Shown in pieces: positions 42,452 to 51,675 of a stretch of DNA of 64,000 bases. The position numbers and the translations under genes are program-made. The stretch lies in NCBI RefSeq assembly GCF_002953255.1, contig NZ_CP026498.1:252750-316749 (forward strand), given 5' to 3'. Source of the DNA: Streptomyces sp. CB01881 (GTDB taxonomy: Bacteria; Actinomycetota; Actinomycetes; Streptomycetales; Streptomycetaceae). The notes beneath the pieces were generated by a model. The model was not told the origin of the DNA. It did not search any database and worked only from the letters and a program-made list of their open reading frames with translations. Position 1 is the first letter of the stretch. Each line of letters starts with the position of its first letter.

Positions 42452-43200
42452 CCGCCCAGCCGGCTCAGCCGCTCGGCGACCAGCGCCGCCGTCGGCCGCG
42501 CCAGTTCGTCGACCAGCAGCCCGTCGGCGAGCAGCAGGACGCGGTCCGCGTACCCGGCCGCCACCGGATCGTGGGTGACCATCACACAGGTCTGCCCGTC
42601 CCGGTCCACACCGGTTCGCAGCAGGGCGAGGATCTCGTGACCGGTGGAGCGGTCGAGCGCGCCGGTGGGTTCGTCGGCGAAGATCACGTCGGGGCGGGTG
42701 ACCAGGGCGCGGGCGATCGCGACGCGCTGCTGCTGGCCGCCGGAGAGCTCCCCCGGCCGGTGCCGTTCGCGGCCGGCCAGGCCGACCCGGGCGAGCGCCT
42801 CCCGGACGGCCGCGCGGTCCGGGCGGGCACCGGCCAGGCGGCCGGGGAGCTCGACGTTCTGTGCGACGGTCATCGCGGGCATCAGGTTGAACGCCTGGAA
42901 GACGAACCCCACCCGGCTGCGCCGCAGTTCGGCCAGCCTGCGTTCGGACAGCCGGGACACCTCCGTCGAACCCCAGTGGACGGTGCCGCCGGTGGGGCGG
43001 TGCATGCCGGCGAGGCAGTGCAGCAGGGTGGTCTTGCCGGAGCCCGAGGGCCCCATCACGGCGGTGAAGGTCCCGGGTTCGAACGCCACCGACACCCCGC
43101 GCAGCGCCTGCACGGCGGCGCCGCCCCGCCCGTACTGCCGGTGCAGGTCGTCCGCACGGGCGGCGGGTTCCGCCATCACTGTCGTTCTCGTCTCAGCCAT
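42448..43200 (-). CDS. ABC transporter ATP-binding protein
   Basis: A 250-residue MacB/LolD-type ATPase. Walker A GPSGSGKT (50-57), Q-loop near [10 protein letters not shown], signature LSGGQ (152-156), Walker B VIFADE (172-177), His switch VTHDP. ATG 43200 has only a weak site (GGAG two bases off); an alternative start is ATG at codon 9. Partner of the FtsX-like permease that follows with GTGA overlap. Confidence 0.92.
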   Translation of the reverse strand: MAETRTTVMAEPAARADDLHRQYGRGGAAVQALRGVSVAFEPGTFTAVMGPSGSGKTTLLHCLAGMHRPTGGTVHWGSTEVSRLSERRLAELRRSRVGFVFQAFNLMPAMTVAQNVELPGRLAGARPDRAAVREALARVGLAGRERHRPGELSGGQQQRVAIARALVTRPDVIFADEPTGALDRSTGHEILALLRTGVDRDGQTCVMVTHDPVAAGYADRVLLLADGLLVDELARPTAALVAERLSRLGG

Positions 43201-43345
43201 GACTCCATGCTGGCCGGGCCGGGCGCGACGATCGATCGTGCCCGCCCCCGGATCGGCGGTTCGGTTTTCCGAACCCCTCCCGAGACGTCGCGGGTTGTCC
43301 GACGCCCCATCAACCGACGCCTGCCCTGCGTGTACGGTCGGCACC

Positions 43346-43612
43346 ATGGATCCCAGCGGCCGGCCGACTCTCGACGAGATCGAGGAGTGCTTCGTCGCGC
43401 TTGTCGAGGGTCGTCTGTCCCGGGACGAGGCCGACCGCTGGGCCGCGCGATGGGTGGCCGACGACGAGCTCGCATGGGACGACCTCTCCTGGTGGGCGCT
43501 CGGTCTCCTGCACGGGATCGACCTGCCCGCAGGCCCGAACGCCGCCTACCTGCACGACGACGGCCAGCTGCGCGGCTGGCTCGCCGAACTGAGGAAGCGC
43601 CGGACGGTCTGA
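43346..43612 (+). CDS. Small hypothetical protein
   Basis: An 88-residue acidic, Trp-rich protein ([40 protein letters not shown]). No family recognised. ATG 43346 is divergent from the ABC ATPase gene, 145 bases away; no strong ribosome binding site. The even hydrophobic pattern suggests a small helical cytosolic protein. Confidence 0.7.
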   Translation: MDPSGRPTLDEIEECFVALVEGRLSRDEADRWAARWVADDELAWDDLSWWALGLLHGIDLPAGPNAAYLHDDGQLRGWLAELRKRRTV

Positions 43613-43884
43613 CGCGGCCAGGGCTGCCGTCCCGGCGCCGGTCACGGTCGGGTCGTACGCCTACGGGAAACCGCTGATGCCGGGGCCGACGGGGCTGCCA
43701 GGGCTGCGGGGGCCGACGACCACGGCAAATCATCCGCAGAGGCCCCGGGCCCGCCCTCCGAGCCCCACCGTCCGAGACCCACCGCGCGGACCACCGTCCA
43801 GGACCCACCGCGCGGACCGCCCCCGGTGAGCGGGGGCGGGCCCTGTGGGACCACCGCGGTGACCGCCTCCGGCGCCGCGCGTCG

Positions 43885-45378
43885 TCAGTCCGTCGCGCGG
43901 GCCCGCTCGGTGATGTTGCGGGCCATGCCACCGAAGACCACGCTGTGGAACGGCGCGACGGACCACCAGTAGGCGTGTCCGGCGAGGCCGTGCGGGTGGA
44001 ACAGCGCCCGTTGGCGGTAGCAGGCGGCGCCGTCGCCGTCCGGGGTGACCGACAGCTCCAGCCAGGCCAGGCCCGGCAGGCGCATCTCGGCGCGCAGCCG
44101 CAGCAGCCGTCCCGGCTCGATCTCCTCGACGCGCCAGAAGTCCAGCGAGTCCCCGACCCGCAGCCGGCCCGGGTCCCGCCGCCCGCGGCGCAGGCCGACG
44201 CCGCCGACCAGGCGGTCCAGCCAGCCGCGCAGCGCCCAGGCGAGCGGGAAGGAGTACCAACCGTTGTCGCCCCCGATGCCCTCGACGACCTGCCAGACGG
44301 CGCGCGGGGAGGCCTGCACGGAGCGCTCCCGGACGTCCTCGTAGAGGCTGCCGCCCGCCCAGTCGGGGTCGGTGGGCAGCGGGTCGCTGGGTGCGCCGGG
44401 CAGGGAGGCCGAGGACCAGCGGGTGGCCACCTCGGCGTCGCGGATCCGGCGCAGGGCGAGTTCCACGGCCCGGTCGAAGCCGATCAGTCCCCCGGGCGGG
44501 TCGGGCACCCACCGGGCGATGTCGTGCTCGCCGCACACCACCCGGTACCGCAGCGACTCGACCAGCGGCCGGGCGATGGCGTTCGGCACCGGGGTGACCA
44601 GGCCCACCCAGTGGCTGGACAGCCGCGGGGTGAGCACCGGCACCGCGACGATGACGCGACGGCGCAGCCCGGAGGTCCGGGCGTAGCGCTGCATCATGCC
44701 CCGGTAGGTGAGGACGTCGGGCCCGCCGAGGTCGAAGACCCGGTTGACCTCGGGCGGCAGCCCGGCGGCGCCGACCAGGTAGCGGAGCACGTCCCGGACG
44801 GCGATCGGCTGGATCCTGGTCCCCACCCAGCTCGGGGTGACCATCACCGGCAGTCGCTCGGTGAGGTAGCGCAGCATCTCGAACGACGCGCTGCCGGATC
44901 CGATGATCACCGCGGCGCGCAGCTCGGCGGTGGGCACGCCGCTGCGCCGCAGCGTGCGGCCGACCTCGGCGCGCGAGCGCAGGTGGGGCGAGAGCTGCTG
45001 CTCGGGCACGTCGCCGGGGATCAACCCGCCCAGGTAGACGATGCGGGACACACCCGCCGCGGCGGCGGCCTCGCCGAAGGCATGGGCGGCCTCGCGGTCG
45101 GTCTCCTCGAAGCCGGATCCGGTGCCCAGCGAGTGGACGAGGTAGTAGGCGACGTCCACCCCTTCGAGAGCGGCGGGGAGCGTGTCGGGGCGGGTGACGT
45201 CGCCGGTGACGGTCTCGACCTGTGCCCGCCACGGCTGGTCGCGCAGCCGACCGGGGTCGCGGACCAGGCATCGCACCGGGTGACCGGCGGCGAGCAGCTC
45301 GGGGACGAGGCGGCCGCCGATGTATCCGGTGGCGCCGGTGACCAGGGAGCGCTGGGGGGTGGGAGGCTGGTCGGTCAT
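43885..45378 (-). CDS. NAD(P)-binding SDR (NmrA-like) with DUF2867 domain
   Basis: A 497-residue protein. The N-terminal about 300 residues form an atypical SDR with VTGATGYIGGRLVPEL (nucleotide-binding TGxxGxxG), DVAYYLVHSLG and a later VFDLGGPDVLTY. The C-terminal about 180 residues correspond to DUF2867 (SPRAVWQVVEGIGGDNGWY, PFHSVVFGGMARN). These fusions are widespread in actinomycetes and often annotated as NAD(P)H-binding proteins; substrate unknown. ATG 45378. Direct repeats of a 17-bp GACCCACCGCGCGGACC segment lie beyond its 3' end. Confidence 0.88.
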   Translation of the reverse strand: MTDQPPTPQRSLVTGATGYIGGRLVPELLAAGHPVRCLVRDPGRLRDQPWRAQVETVTGDVTRPDTLPAALEGVDVAYYLVHSLGTGSGFEETDREAAHAFGEAAAAAGVSRIVYLGGLIPGDVPEQQLSPHLRSRAEVGRTLRRSGVPTAELRAAVIIGSGSASFEMLRYLTERLPVMVTPSWVGTRIQPIAVRDVLRYLVGAAGLPPEVNRVFDLGGPDVLTYRGMMQRYARTSGLRRRVIVAVPVLTPRLSSHWVGLVTPVPNAIARPLVESLRYRVVCGEHDIARWVPDPPGGLIGFDRAVELALRRIRDAEVATRWSSASLPGAPSDPLPTDPDWAGGSLYEDVRERSVQASPRAVWQVVEGIGGDNGWYSFPLAWALRGWLDRLVGGVGLRRGRRDPGRLRVGDSLDFWRVEEIEPGRLLRLRAEMRLPGLAWLELSVTPDGDGAACYRQRALFHPHGLAGHAYWWSVAPFHSVVFGGMARNITERARATD

Positions 45379-45914
45379 GCCCGCTCCTTCGCCCGGTGGT
45401 CACAGGCCGGCGGGCGCTGTTCGGTTCCGGGGTGCTCGGTGTGCTCCCAGGATCTCGCGCATCGTCCGGGACCGGCGACCGGGCGGACCGGTGGCCGCCG
45501 CGGACCGGTGGCCGGATCCGGACTGGTGGCGCTCGCCGATCGACCGCCTCCGCCGATCCGTCCGGTCCCGGCTACGGACGAGCCGTGTCGGTTCGTCCCG
45601 TCCACCCGGTGGGGCCCTCGCCGCGGCCGCGGCCGTGGGGAGGACCGTGATGTCCGCTGTCCGCCCATCGGGTCCGCCGCCCCGCTGCGGGAGGAACGGC
45701 CCGGAACAGTCGGTTCCGGGCCGTTCCTCGTCAGTGCCGGGAACGCATGCGGGAGCCTGGGGCGGCTCGGGTGGCCCCGGTGGCCCGGGTCCCGATCACC
45801 GCCGCATCACGTCACCTGCACGGTGTCCTGCCCGGGGCTGGTGGTGAGTTGAAGCAGCCGGGTCGACCGGGCCGAGGCAGCAGTCGTGATAGCGCGGACC
45901 GGGTGTTCCTGGCG

Positions 45915-46215
45915 GCAGCTGCCGAAGGATTCTGCTCCGTGGCCGACGGTGTAGTGGTACTTCACGTGGTGGCACGACGACGGCACCGTCGAGCGGATCC
46001 ATGACGTGCCGCCCTGCGCGGCTGGGTCCGTGAAGGCGACGGTCGCGGCGCGGAGCCGAGCGCCGGCCTGATCGACTCGCAGCGGATTCTCGTGGCTCAC
46101 CGCCCATCGGCGCCTCACACGTGGCTACGAGACCGGCCCGGCCCACTCGGAGGCCATGATCCACTGGGCCGTGATCGGCATCATGGTCCGCAGATTCACC
46201 CGCGGGTGGCCCGCT
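45915..46215 (+). pseudogene. IS5-family transposase remnant
   Basis: Frames with an in-frame stop and shifts read: an N-terminal piece ending FTWWHDDGTVERIHD, a continuation RGWVREGDGRGAEPSAGLIDS and, after a deletion, the C-terminal RGYETGPAHSEAMIHWAVIG then IMVRRFTRG. These are parts of an IS5-type transposase. The middle (first Asp, most of the core) is absent. The surrounding gap, 45379-46262, has no gene. Confidence 0.8.
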
Positions 46216-46262
46216 CAGCGCCCCGGCCCGCGACCCCTTCGCCTCTTGCCATGACGTCCGTA

Positions 46263-46505
46263 CTACCGTTTCTGGGCTCTGTACCGCTTGAGGAGAGTGG
46301 TGAGCCTCTCCGGGTCAGCCCCGCCGTTCAGTTCAGCGGTCAGGTCGTCGGGGCAGAACTCGTAAAGGTCGCCCCACCACCGGCGCCCTCGGTTGTCCCA
46401 GATGCGGTACCCACCAGGCACGCCTCTGGCCACGTAGCGACGCCTACTCACGAAGCCCCCGCCGAGAGCAAGGCCCACGCCCGTAGCCCACTTCCCCTCC
46501 CTCAC
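46263..46505 (-). CDS. Small hypothetical protein
   Basis: An 80-residue protein from GTG 46505. The core YRIWDNRGRRWWGDLYEFCP followed by DDLTAELNGGADPERLTTLL is well formed; I have seen similar short proteins in Streptomyces without known function. An aromatic, basic N-terminal half and a helical C-terminal half. It sits between IS debris and a GC-rich gap, so its intactness is noteworthy. Confidence 0.7.
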   Translation of the reverse strand: MREGKWATGVGLALGGGFVSRRRYVARGVPGGYRIWDNRGRRWWGDLYEFCPDDLTAELNGGADPERLTTLLKRYRAQKR

Positions 46506-46950
46506 GCTCTACTGACAGTAGGCTACGGCAGATCTCAAAGGCGATCTCAGGTAGACCCTTTCCCGGGGCAGGGGATCAGTCCCTGCAACAGATCCACCGA
46601 GCCCACCAGGAATATCAGCTCGTATGCGCGGAGCAGCCGACCGTATCCGCACGCTTACCCGTACCCGCACCCGGCGACGACCGTCCCCTCCGTCAGGCCA
46701 GTGCCGCCGAGCACGGCCGCCGACTCCTCCTCGGGTTCGGGCGCCGGTTCCCGTTCGAGCAGGGCGTCCCGCTCCAGGCCGCCCCGGCCGTGAACCCGGC
46801 CGGGGCGTTGAGCGCGACGCTCTCGCCCCGGGCCGGGTTCTCCCGCCCGCCCGGCGCCGGCTCCCCGCGGACGGCCTGTGGCACCTCACGCGGCTGAACA
46901 CTCGTCACGTGCCGAGGACGCACCACGCGAGCCCGTACAGCCCGGCAGGA
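46506..46950. other. Intergenic stretch, no gene recognised
   Basis: About 445 bases. A plus-strand frame reads GRRLLLGFGRRFPFEQGVPL in its middle and could be a gene tail, but no start, motif or neighbour supports it. Otherwise Pro/Arg-coding GC-rich DNA. Confidence 0.4.
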
Positions 46951-48063
46951 TCAGGCGAGCAGCGACTCGAAGTTCGCGACGAGCTCGGCCGGGGACGGCA
47001 TGGCCGTGTTCTCCGCCCGCATGGCGCCCGCCGACTTCCGCAGCGCCTCGTCGGTGAGCAGCCGGTCGAGCAGGACCGCGTCCACGGCGTCCGCCGTCGA
47101 CCGCAGTGCGAAGCCGTACGCCTCGGCGGCGGCGACGTTGATGAAGTGGTCCGCGCCCTGAGGAAGGATCAGCTGCGGGACGCCCAGTGCGGCGGCGGTC
47201 ATCATGGTGCCGGAGCCACCGTGGTGCACCACCGCGTCGCAGGCGTCCAGCAGTTGGGCGAGGGGCACCCACGGCAGCGGCTGGACGTTGGCCGGCAGCT
47301 CGCCCAGCGGCGCCAGGTCCGTGTCGCCGACCGCGAGCAGGATCTCCGCGTCGAGGCCGCCCGCCTGCTCCAGCAGTCGCTTGACGGGCGCGATCCCCTC
47401 CCACTGCGTGACCACGGTGCCCAGCGTCACCGCGATCCGCCGCCGCGCGCCGCGCCCGACCAGGTCCGCCGGGACCGTCCCGCCGCCGTTGAACGGCACG
47501 TACCGGACGCGCCAGCCGCCGCCGTCCCCGCCGAGCGAGGCCGGAACGACGTCCAGGACGGTGGACTCGGCGGGACCCTCCAGGCCGTGCGCCCGGTACT
47601 CGTCCGCGAACAGCCCGGCCAGGAGGCCGGCCATCCCGCCGGTCGACACACCGAAGTTGTGCACCACCGCGGGTATGCCGAGCTTGGCGGCCACCAGCGG
47701 CGCGGCCGGCTGGAACGGGGCGTGCACCAGGACGTCCGGCCGCCAGCGGGCCACCACCGCCAGCAGTCCGTCGATGGTCACCCGGCCGTGCTCGGCGAAC
47801 CCCCGCGCGGCCAGCGCCATCGTCTCGTCGTCCGGCCGCTCGTCATCCGCGAAATGGACGTCCGGGAGGACCCGGGCGAACGCCTCGCGGACGTCCGTCC
47901 CGTCGCCCACGTCGACGGCGGGCAGCCCGGTGCTCCGGAGCTGCTCGATCGGGGTCTGCCCCGCGAACAGGACGTCGTGGCCGGCCGCCCGCAGGGCCTG
48001 CGCCGCCGGTACCAGCGGGAATATGTGGCCGACCGAGGCAGGGGCGGCGAAAAGGACGCGCAC
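46951..48063 (-). CDS. MGT-type glycosyltransferase (GT1 family)
   Basis: A 370-residue nucleotide-sugar glycosyltransferase with two Rossmann halves: an N-terminal acceptor-binding domain (VLFAAPASVGHIFPLVPAA) and a C-terminal donor domain with VTLGTV, LPWVPLAQLLDACDAVVHHG, GGSGTMMTAAALGVPQL and LPQGADHF. The family adds deoxysugars or glucose to macrolides, anthracyclines and related aglycones in producers, or inactivates macrolides in resistant strains. GTG 48063 follows GAGGGAG. No aglycone genes surround it; the neighbours are transposase fragments, so it may be a transferred resistance-type gene. Confidence 0.88.
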   Translation of the reverse strand: MRVLFAAPASVGHIFPLVPAAQALRAAGHDVLFAGQTPIEQLRSTGLPAVDVGDGTDVREAFARVLPDVHFADDERPDDETMALAARGFAEHGRVTIDGLLAVVARWRPDVLVHAPFQPAAPLVAAKLGIPAVVHNFGVSTGGMAGLLAGLFADEYRAHGLEGPAESTVLDVVPASLGGDGGGWRVRYVPFNGGGTVPADLVGRGARRRIAVTLGTVVTQWEGIAPVKRLLEQAGGLDAEILLAVGDTDLAPLGELPANVQPLPWVPLAQLLDACDAVVHHGGSGTMMTAAALGVPQLILPQGADHFINVAAAEAYGFALRSTADAVDAVLLDRLLTDEALRKSAGAMRAENTAMPSPAELVANFESLLA

Positions 48064-48278
48064 AGCGGTGCTCCCTCGTACTGGAGTTCGTTGGTGTGAA
48101 AACGTATCAGCCACCTGGAGAATTCATTCCTGGGCTGAAAGCACAAGAACGACACTTTTCATCACGTCGAATCCTGTTCCATCGGATATAACGTTCTACG
48201 GCCCGCGCCATAGTGGCAGGTGAGGGGCCAACACCCCGGCTCTGGGCTGATCCTGATCTGACGTCAGCGCGAGAGTGC

Positions 48279-48575
48279 ATGCACGTGATCCTCGACGGCG
48301 ACGGCACGCTGACGGAGTCGGACCGTCTCGCAGGTGCCCGAGAGAACGACGACAATCTGCGGTTCAGCCAGAAACACAAGGCGTTCGGCGGCACCATCCA
48401 GTTCCCGTCCGAGCCGGACGACACGCCGCTGCAGGGCCTCCGAGGTCGAATCCGGCCCACCCCGGACATCACCGCCACTCGCGTCCACGCCCTTCCCTCC
48501 CTGGACAAGGCGGCGGCCGACGGCCTGTCCACCCTCGCAGACAAGGGCTGCATCGGCGCCGCCGCTCGCCCCCGG
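48279..48575 (+). pseudogene. IS5-family DDE transposase fragment
   Basis: The frame from MHVILDGDGTLTESDRLAG through DDNLRFSQKHKAFGGTIQ to DITATRVHALPSLDKAAADG and LSTLADKGCIGA is the central DDE core of a Streptomyces IS5-type transposase. The N-terminus and the C-terminal part with the catalytic Glu are missing and no stop or start fits a gene. Confidence 0.8.
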
Positions 48576-48737
48576 CCGGTGAGTCGGCCGTCCGGCCAGG
48601 ATGCCGGGCGAGGTACCGAACCGCGCTGCCGGCCTCGAACCCGGGATGTTCAAGGCGCTTGCCCACGTTGGCGTGCAACGTCTTCTCCGTCGAGGCGAGC
48701 GCGCCGAACAGCGCGAGGCCGCCCTCGCACGGGGCTG

Positions 48738-48990
48738 TGCCGTGGCGTTGTAGCGGCCTCCGAAGGCTCGGAGCCGGTCCCTGGCCTCGGTGAGGTCGGT
48801 GAAGTCGTTGGGCGAGAGGGCCTTGCGCCGGATGGCAGAGAAGTAGGTCTCGACTTGGTTGAGCCAGGAGGCGTGCACGGGGGTGTGGACCATGACCGTG
48901 TTCGGGAACGCCGCGGTGAGCCGGTCGGCCGCCTTCTGACCGCGATGGGAGGAGCCGTTGTCGACCGATCGGCCGAAGTGGATCACTGGT
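48738..48990 (-). pseudogene. IS630-type transposase C-terminal fragment
   Basis: On the minus strand: VDNGSSHRGQKAADRL, HTPVHASWLNQVETYFSAIR, RKALSPNDFTDLTEARDRLR, FGGRYNATA. This is the catalytic C-terminus (second Asp and the Glu in NQVETYF) of an IS630-like transposase different from that at 16 kb. Both neighbours are missing. With the fragment on the opposite strand just to the left it forms a junction of two old insertions. CCCCAG repeats follow at 49020-49050. Confidence 0.8.
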
Positions 48991-49272
48991 ACCCCGCAGC
49001 CTGCCCCGCCCGCCACCGCCCCAGCCCCAGCCCCAGCCCCAGCAATGACCGGGTACAAGAGGCCACTTGGACAAGGAAAACGCAACTTCGACATGGCCCG
49101 CAGAAGCAGCTACCTTCACCTGGTCTTCGGCGATCGCCCACGGTCGCGCAGGAGTTCCTTCAGGCCGAACCGCCCGCGACGGGATGAGTCGGTCACGCCC
49201 CACGAATCCTCGCCCCATGCGTAAGCCATCGAACCGGGTCCACACCGGGCACCCCCAACCAGGGAGAGACGT

Positions 49273-49830
49273 ATGCCTCATCTTGCTCTGTACACATTCG
49301 GCGTCCTGAAGTCACCTCTCGCCGATCCCGCACCTCTCACGCGCGAGCTCCACGACAGCAGCGAGGCCATCTACCGGAAGATCAGCCGGCACCCCGGATA
49401 CCTCGCTCATGCTGAAGCGACAGACCGCGACCGGGGCACGCACTTCGACTTGGACTGGGGTGCCTGGGGAGAGTTCGCCGTACCGACCTGGTACGGCAAG
49501 GGCCGTACGGTGGAAACCACCGCCCTGGCCGCGACCCTCTCACTCTGGACCGACCTGCGCCCCGCCTTCGACGCCATCTACACCGGTCTGCACCGTGAGG
49601 CGCTGAACAGGCGCTACGACTGGTTCGAGAGGACAGGACGCCCGAGTCACGTGTTCTGGTGGGTCTCCGACGGCGTGATACCCACCTGGCAGGACGGGGT
49701 TTCCAGGCTGGAGCACCTCCACGACCACGGCTCCGCGCCGCACGCCTTCACCTTCCACCACTCGTTCGCCCCGGACGGAACTCCGACCAGGATCAAAGGC
49801 ATCGGGCCGAAGAGCGACCAGGTCCGCTGA
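49273..49830 (+). CDS. DUF3291-domain protein
   Basis: A 185-residue protein of the DUF3291 family (dimeric alpha-beta barrel, distantly related to antibiotic-biosynthesis monooxygenases). The opening HLALYTFGVLKSPLADPAPL and the segments WGEFAVPTWYGKGR and HVFWWVSDGVIPTWQDGV are typical. ATG 49273 follows AGGGAGAG. No catalytic residues assigned. The gene lies just right of the transposase graveyard but is intact. Confidence 0.85.
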   Translation: MPHLALYTFGVLKSPLADPAPLTRELHDSSEAIYRKISRHPGYLAHAEATDRDRGTHFDLDWGAWGEFAVPTWYGKGRTVETTALAATLSLWTDLRPAFDAIYTGLHREALNRRYDWFERTGRPSHVFWWVSDGVIPTWQDGVSRLEHLHDHGSAPHAFTFHHSFAPDGTPTRIKGIGPKSDQVR

Positions 49831-49907
49831 CAAGGAAGCCTCACCGACCCCGGCATCTGACCCCGCACCACACTCGACACAGGCTCCACAGTCAACCCCC
49901 GAGGGAT

Positions 49908-50198
49908 TTACGGAGCCGACCGGTAAGGGTGGTCCTGTCGCCGCTCGCGCCATCGAACCCAGGAGTCCGCGCCATCGGCTCGGTAACGGTCCCCGCCGTC
50001 GTAGCGCCACTCGGCAACCAGCAACCTTGCGTTGGCGGGTGCTTGCCGGTGCGGGGTGAGCAGTGCCGTCAGCTCGTCGTACCGGGCGTCGACGCCTCCG
50101 TGGCCGGGGTGCCGCCCGATGCCGGCAGCGCCTTCCCCGTACCACTGGTTCCACTCGACGGCCCGGCGGCGGAGAAGTGTCGGTGGGGCCTGGGACAC
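49908..50198 (-). CDS. Small hypothetical protein
   Basis: A 96-residue protein from GTG 50198, 8 bases from a divergent GTG on the other strand. The sequence is hydrophilic with WNQWYGEGAAGIGRHPGHGG, LLTPHRQAPANARLLVAEWR and DSWVRWRER. I do not recognise a family. Composition and codon pattern fit a real gene, but no ribosome binding site is obvious. Confidence 0.55.
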   Translation of the reverse strand: MSQAPPTLLRRRAVEWNQWYGEGAAGIGRHPGHGGVDARYDELTALLTPHRQAPANARLLVAEWRYDGGDRYRADGADSWVRWRERRQDHPYRSAP

Positions 50199-50206
50199 TC
50201 TGGTCC

Positions 50207-50956
50207 GTGCTGATCAAGGGATACGACTACGGGCCGCTGGTCGCGGGTGAGTGGCTGCTTGGACGCGCCGGGTTCTGGTCCAATCACCTGCTGGCCGTGT
50301 GCCGGTTCACCTCGGGCGAGAGCCCGCCGGCACCCGAGTGGTTCGGTGACGACGGCGCCGACACGGACGCCCTGTCCGAGGTCCTCCTGGGCGACCAGGC
50401 CTGGCCGGCGTTTCGAATCCCGTTCCAAGGCGGTCACAGCGCCGTCGTCGTCTACCGGAACCTCATCGGTGACTTCGGGATCGACTACGTGCTGACCCAA
50501 CCGGATTGGCCGCGGGCAGAGGACCTGTCCAGCTTTGACGGCGACTGGTACGGCCCGGGCCTGTCCTGGCGCGACATCGTGCACATCGCCGAGACGCCGG
50601 ACGTCACCGCACCCGGCGTGCACGACACCGCGGCCCGACTCCTGCTTCTGGTGCCGCTGCTCGCCGACGACGAGTTGCCGCCGGAAGCGCCGGCACGGGT
50701 GAACGCCGCTCTCACGGCCATCGGAGCACCCGAGGACTCTGCCCAGGACACGGCTGACCATCTCCTTCGGAACAGACGGCCTGCAGCCGGCCGCCGTGCT
50801 GATGCCGACTCCCCTTTGAGTGGTGGCGGCCGCCGGCACACTGAGCCGGCCTCGGATGAATCGGCGGCGTTGTGGGCACTCGACCTCACTCGATCCCAGA
50901 ACGATGCCCTCGCCGACGCCCTGGGAAGCAGGCCTCTGCCGGCGTCGGCGTCTTGA
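50207..50956 (+). CDS. Hypothetical protein
   Basis: About 249 residues from GTG 50207; an alternative GTG at 50177, with GGAGAA directly before it, would add 10 residues. The first 170 residues look folded (DYGPLVAGEWLLGRAGFWSN, EWFGDDGADTDALSEVLLGD, WPRAEDLSSFDGDWYGPGLS, LLLLVPLLADDELPPEA); the last 50 are disordered. No family known to me. It is divergent from the 96-residue gene and is followed by an IS fragment. Confidence 0.7.
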   Translation: MLIKGYDYGPLVAGEWLLGRAGFWSNHLLAVCRFTSGESPPAPEWFGDDGADTDALSEVLLGDQAWPAFRIPFQGGHSAVVVYRNLIGDFGIDYVLTQPDWPRAEDLSSFDGDWYGPGLSWRDIVHIAETPDVTAPGVHDTAARLLLLVPLLADDELPPEAPARVNAALTAIGAPEDSAQDTADHLLRNRRPAAGRRADADSPLSGGGRRHTEPASDESAALWALDLTRSQNDALADALGSRPLPASAS

Positions 50957-51016
50957 GGACCGCGAGCCGGCTCCCGGAGCAGTGATCACGGCTGGGATGA
51001 TCTCGCCGTGGCTGGT

Positions 51017-51142
51017 GTGATCACGGCGTCGGAACCGTCCTGGACAACCCTGTTCACCGGGCTGGGCCCGCGCGACGTCCTCAGGCTGATCACGATGCTC
51101 CGCCGTGACGGTGCCGACGCGGTGCGCAGAGGCCGGCCATGA
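51017..51142 (+). pseudogene. IS5-family transposase N-terminal stump
   Basis: GTG 51017 begins VITASEPSWTTLFTGLGPRD, then VLRLITMLRRDGADAVRRGR, and stops at TGA 51140-51142 after 41 codons, just where the family continues WxLSxEDRVLL. It is the N-terminal DNA-binding part of an IS5-type transposase, cut short. A third IS5-related remnant in this region. Confidence 0.78.
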
Positions 51143-51160
51143 AGGGTGGGCGCCGGGGAG

Positions 51161-51601
51161 TCAGCGCTCGTCGTCCCCGCGCGGCCCGTGGATGGTGCGC
51201 TCGGCCTCGGTGATGGGGACGTCGTTGATGCTCGCCTCGCGACGCCGCATCAGGCCGTCGGGGGCGAACTCCCACAGCTCGTTGCCGTGGCTGCGCCACC
51301 ACTGGCCCTCGTCGTCGTGCCACTCGTACTGGAAGCGGACGGCGATGCGGTCGCCGGTGAAGGACCAGAGCTGCTTGCGCAGCGCGTACTCGTGCTCCCT
51401 GGCCCACTTGTCGGTGAGGAACGCGGTGATCTCCTCGCGCCCGTTGACGAACCGGTCGCGGTTCCGCCAGACCGAGTCGGGTGTGTAGGCGAGGGCCACG
51501 CGCTGCGGGTCGCGGGTGTTCCAGGCGTCCTCGGCCGCCTGGACCTTGGCGGCGGCGGTCTCCGCGGTGAACGGCGGGAGCGGGGGGCGTGCGGATGACA
51601 T
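51161..51601 (-). CDS. DUF1348 / NTF2-like (SnoaL-fold) protein
   Basis: A 146-residue cone-shaped alpha+beta barrel protein of the nuclear transport factor 2 superfamily. The DUF1348 signature is clear: [58 protein letters not shown] and [15 protein letters not shown]. The pocket could bind a small hydrophobic ligand; function unknown. ATG 51601 follows GGAG. Same strand as, and just downstream of, the MBL hydrolase and FMN reductase, so it may belong to the same regulated group. Confidence 0.9.
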   Translation of the reverse strand: MSSARPPLPPFTAETAAAKVQAAEDAWNTRDPQRVALAYTPDSVWRNRDRFVNGREEITAFLTDKWAREHEYALRKQLWSFTGDRIAVRFQYEWHDDEGQWWRSHGNELWEFAPDGLMRRREASINDVPITEAERTIHGPRGDDER

Positions 51602-51621
51602 GGGGAACTCCGTGGTGGGAG

Positions 51622-51675
51622 GGCGTGCGGGGCGGTCAGAGGGTTTCGGGCGTGCGGGGCGGTCAGAGGGTTTCG
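51622..51675. repeat. 27-bp tandem duplication over the MBL stop codon
   Basis: Copies at 51622-51648 and 51649-51675 are identical; the second contains the last codons and stop of the MBL gene, the first repeats them outside it. A third partial copy (GGCGTGC) follows. The duplication left the reading frame intact. Confidence 0.9.

Noticed and set aside
46624..48099. 491-codon plus-strand frame
   Set aside because: Antisense shadow of the glycosyltransferase, rich in Arg/Gly/His.
49020..49050. CCCCAG hexamer run as a terminator or recombination site
   Set aside because: Simple repeat without hairpin potential or conserved flanks.
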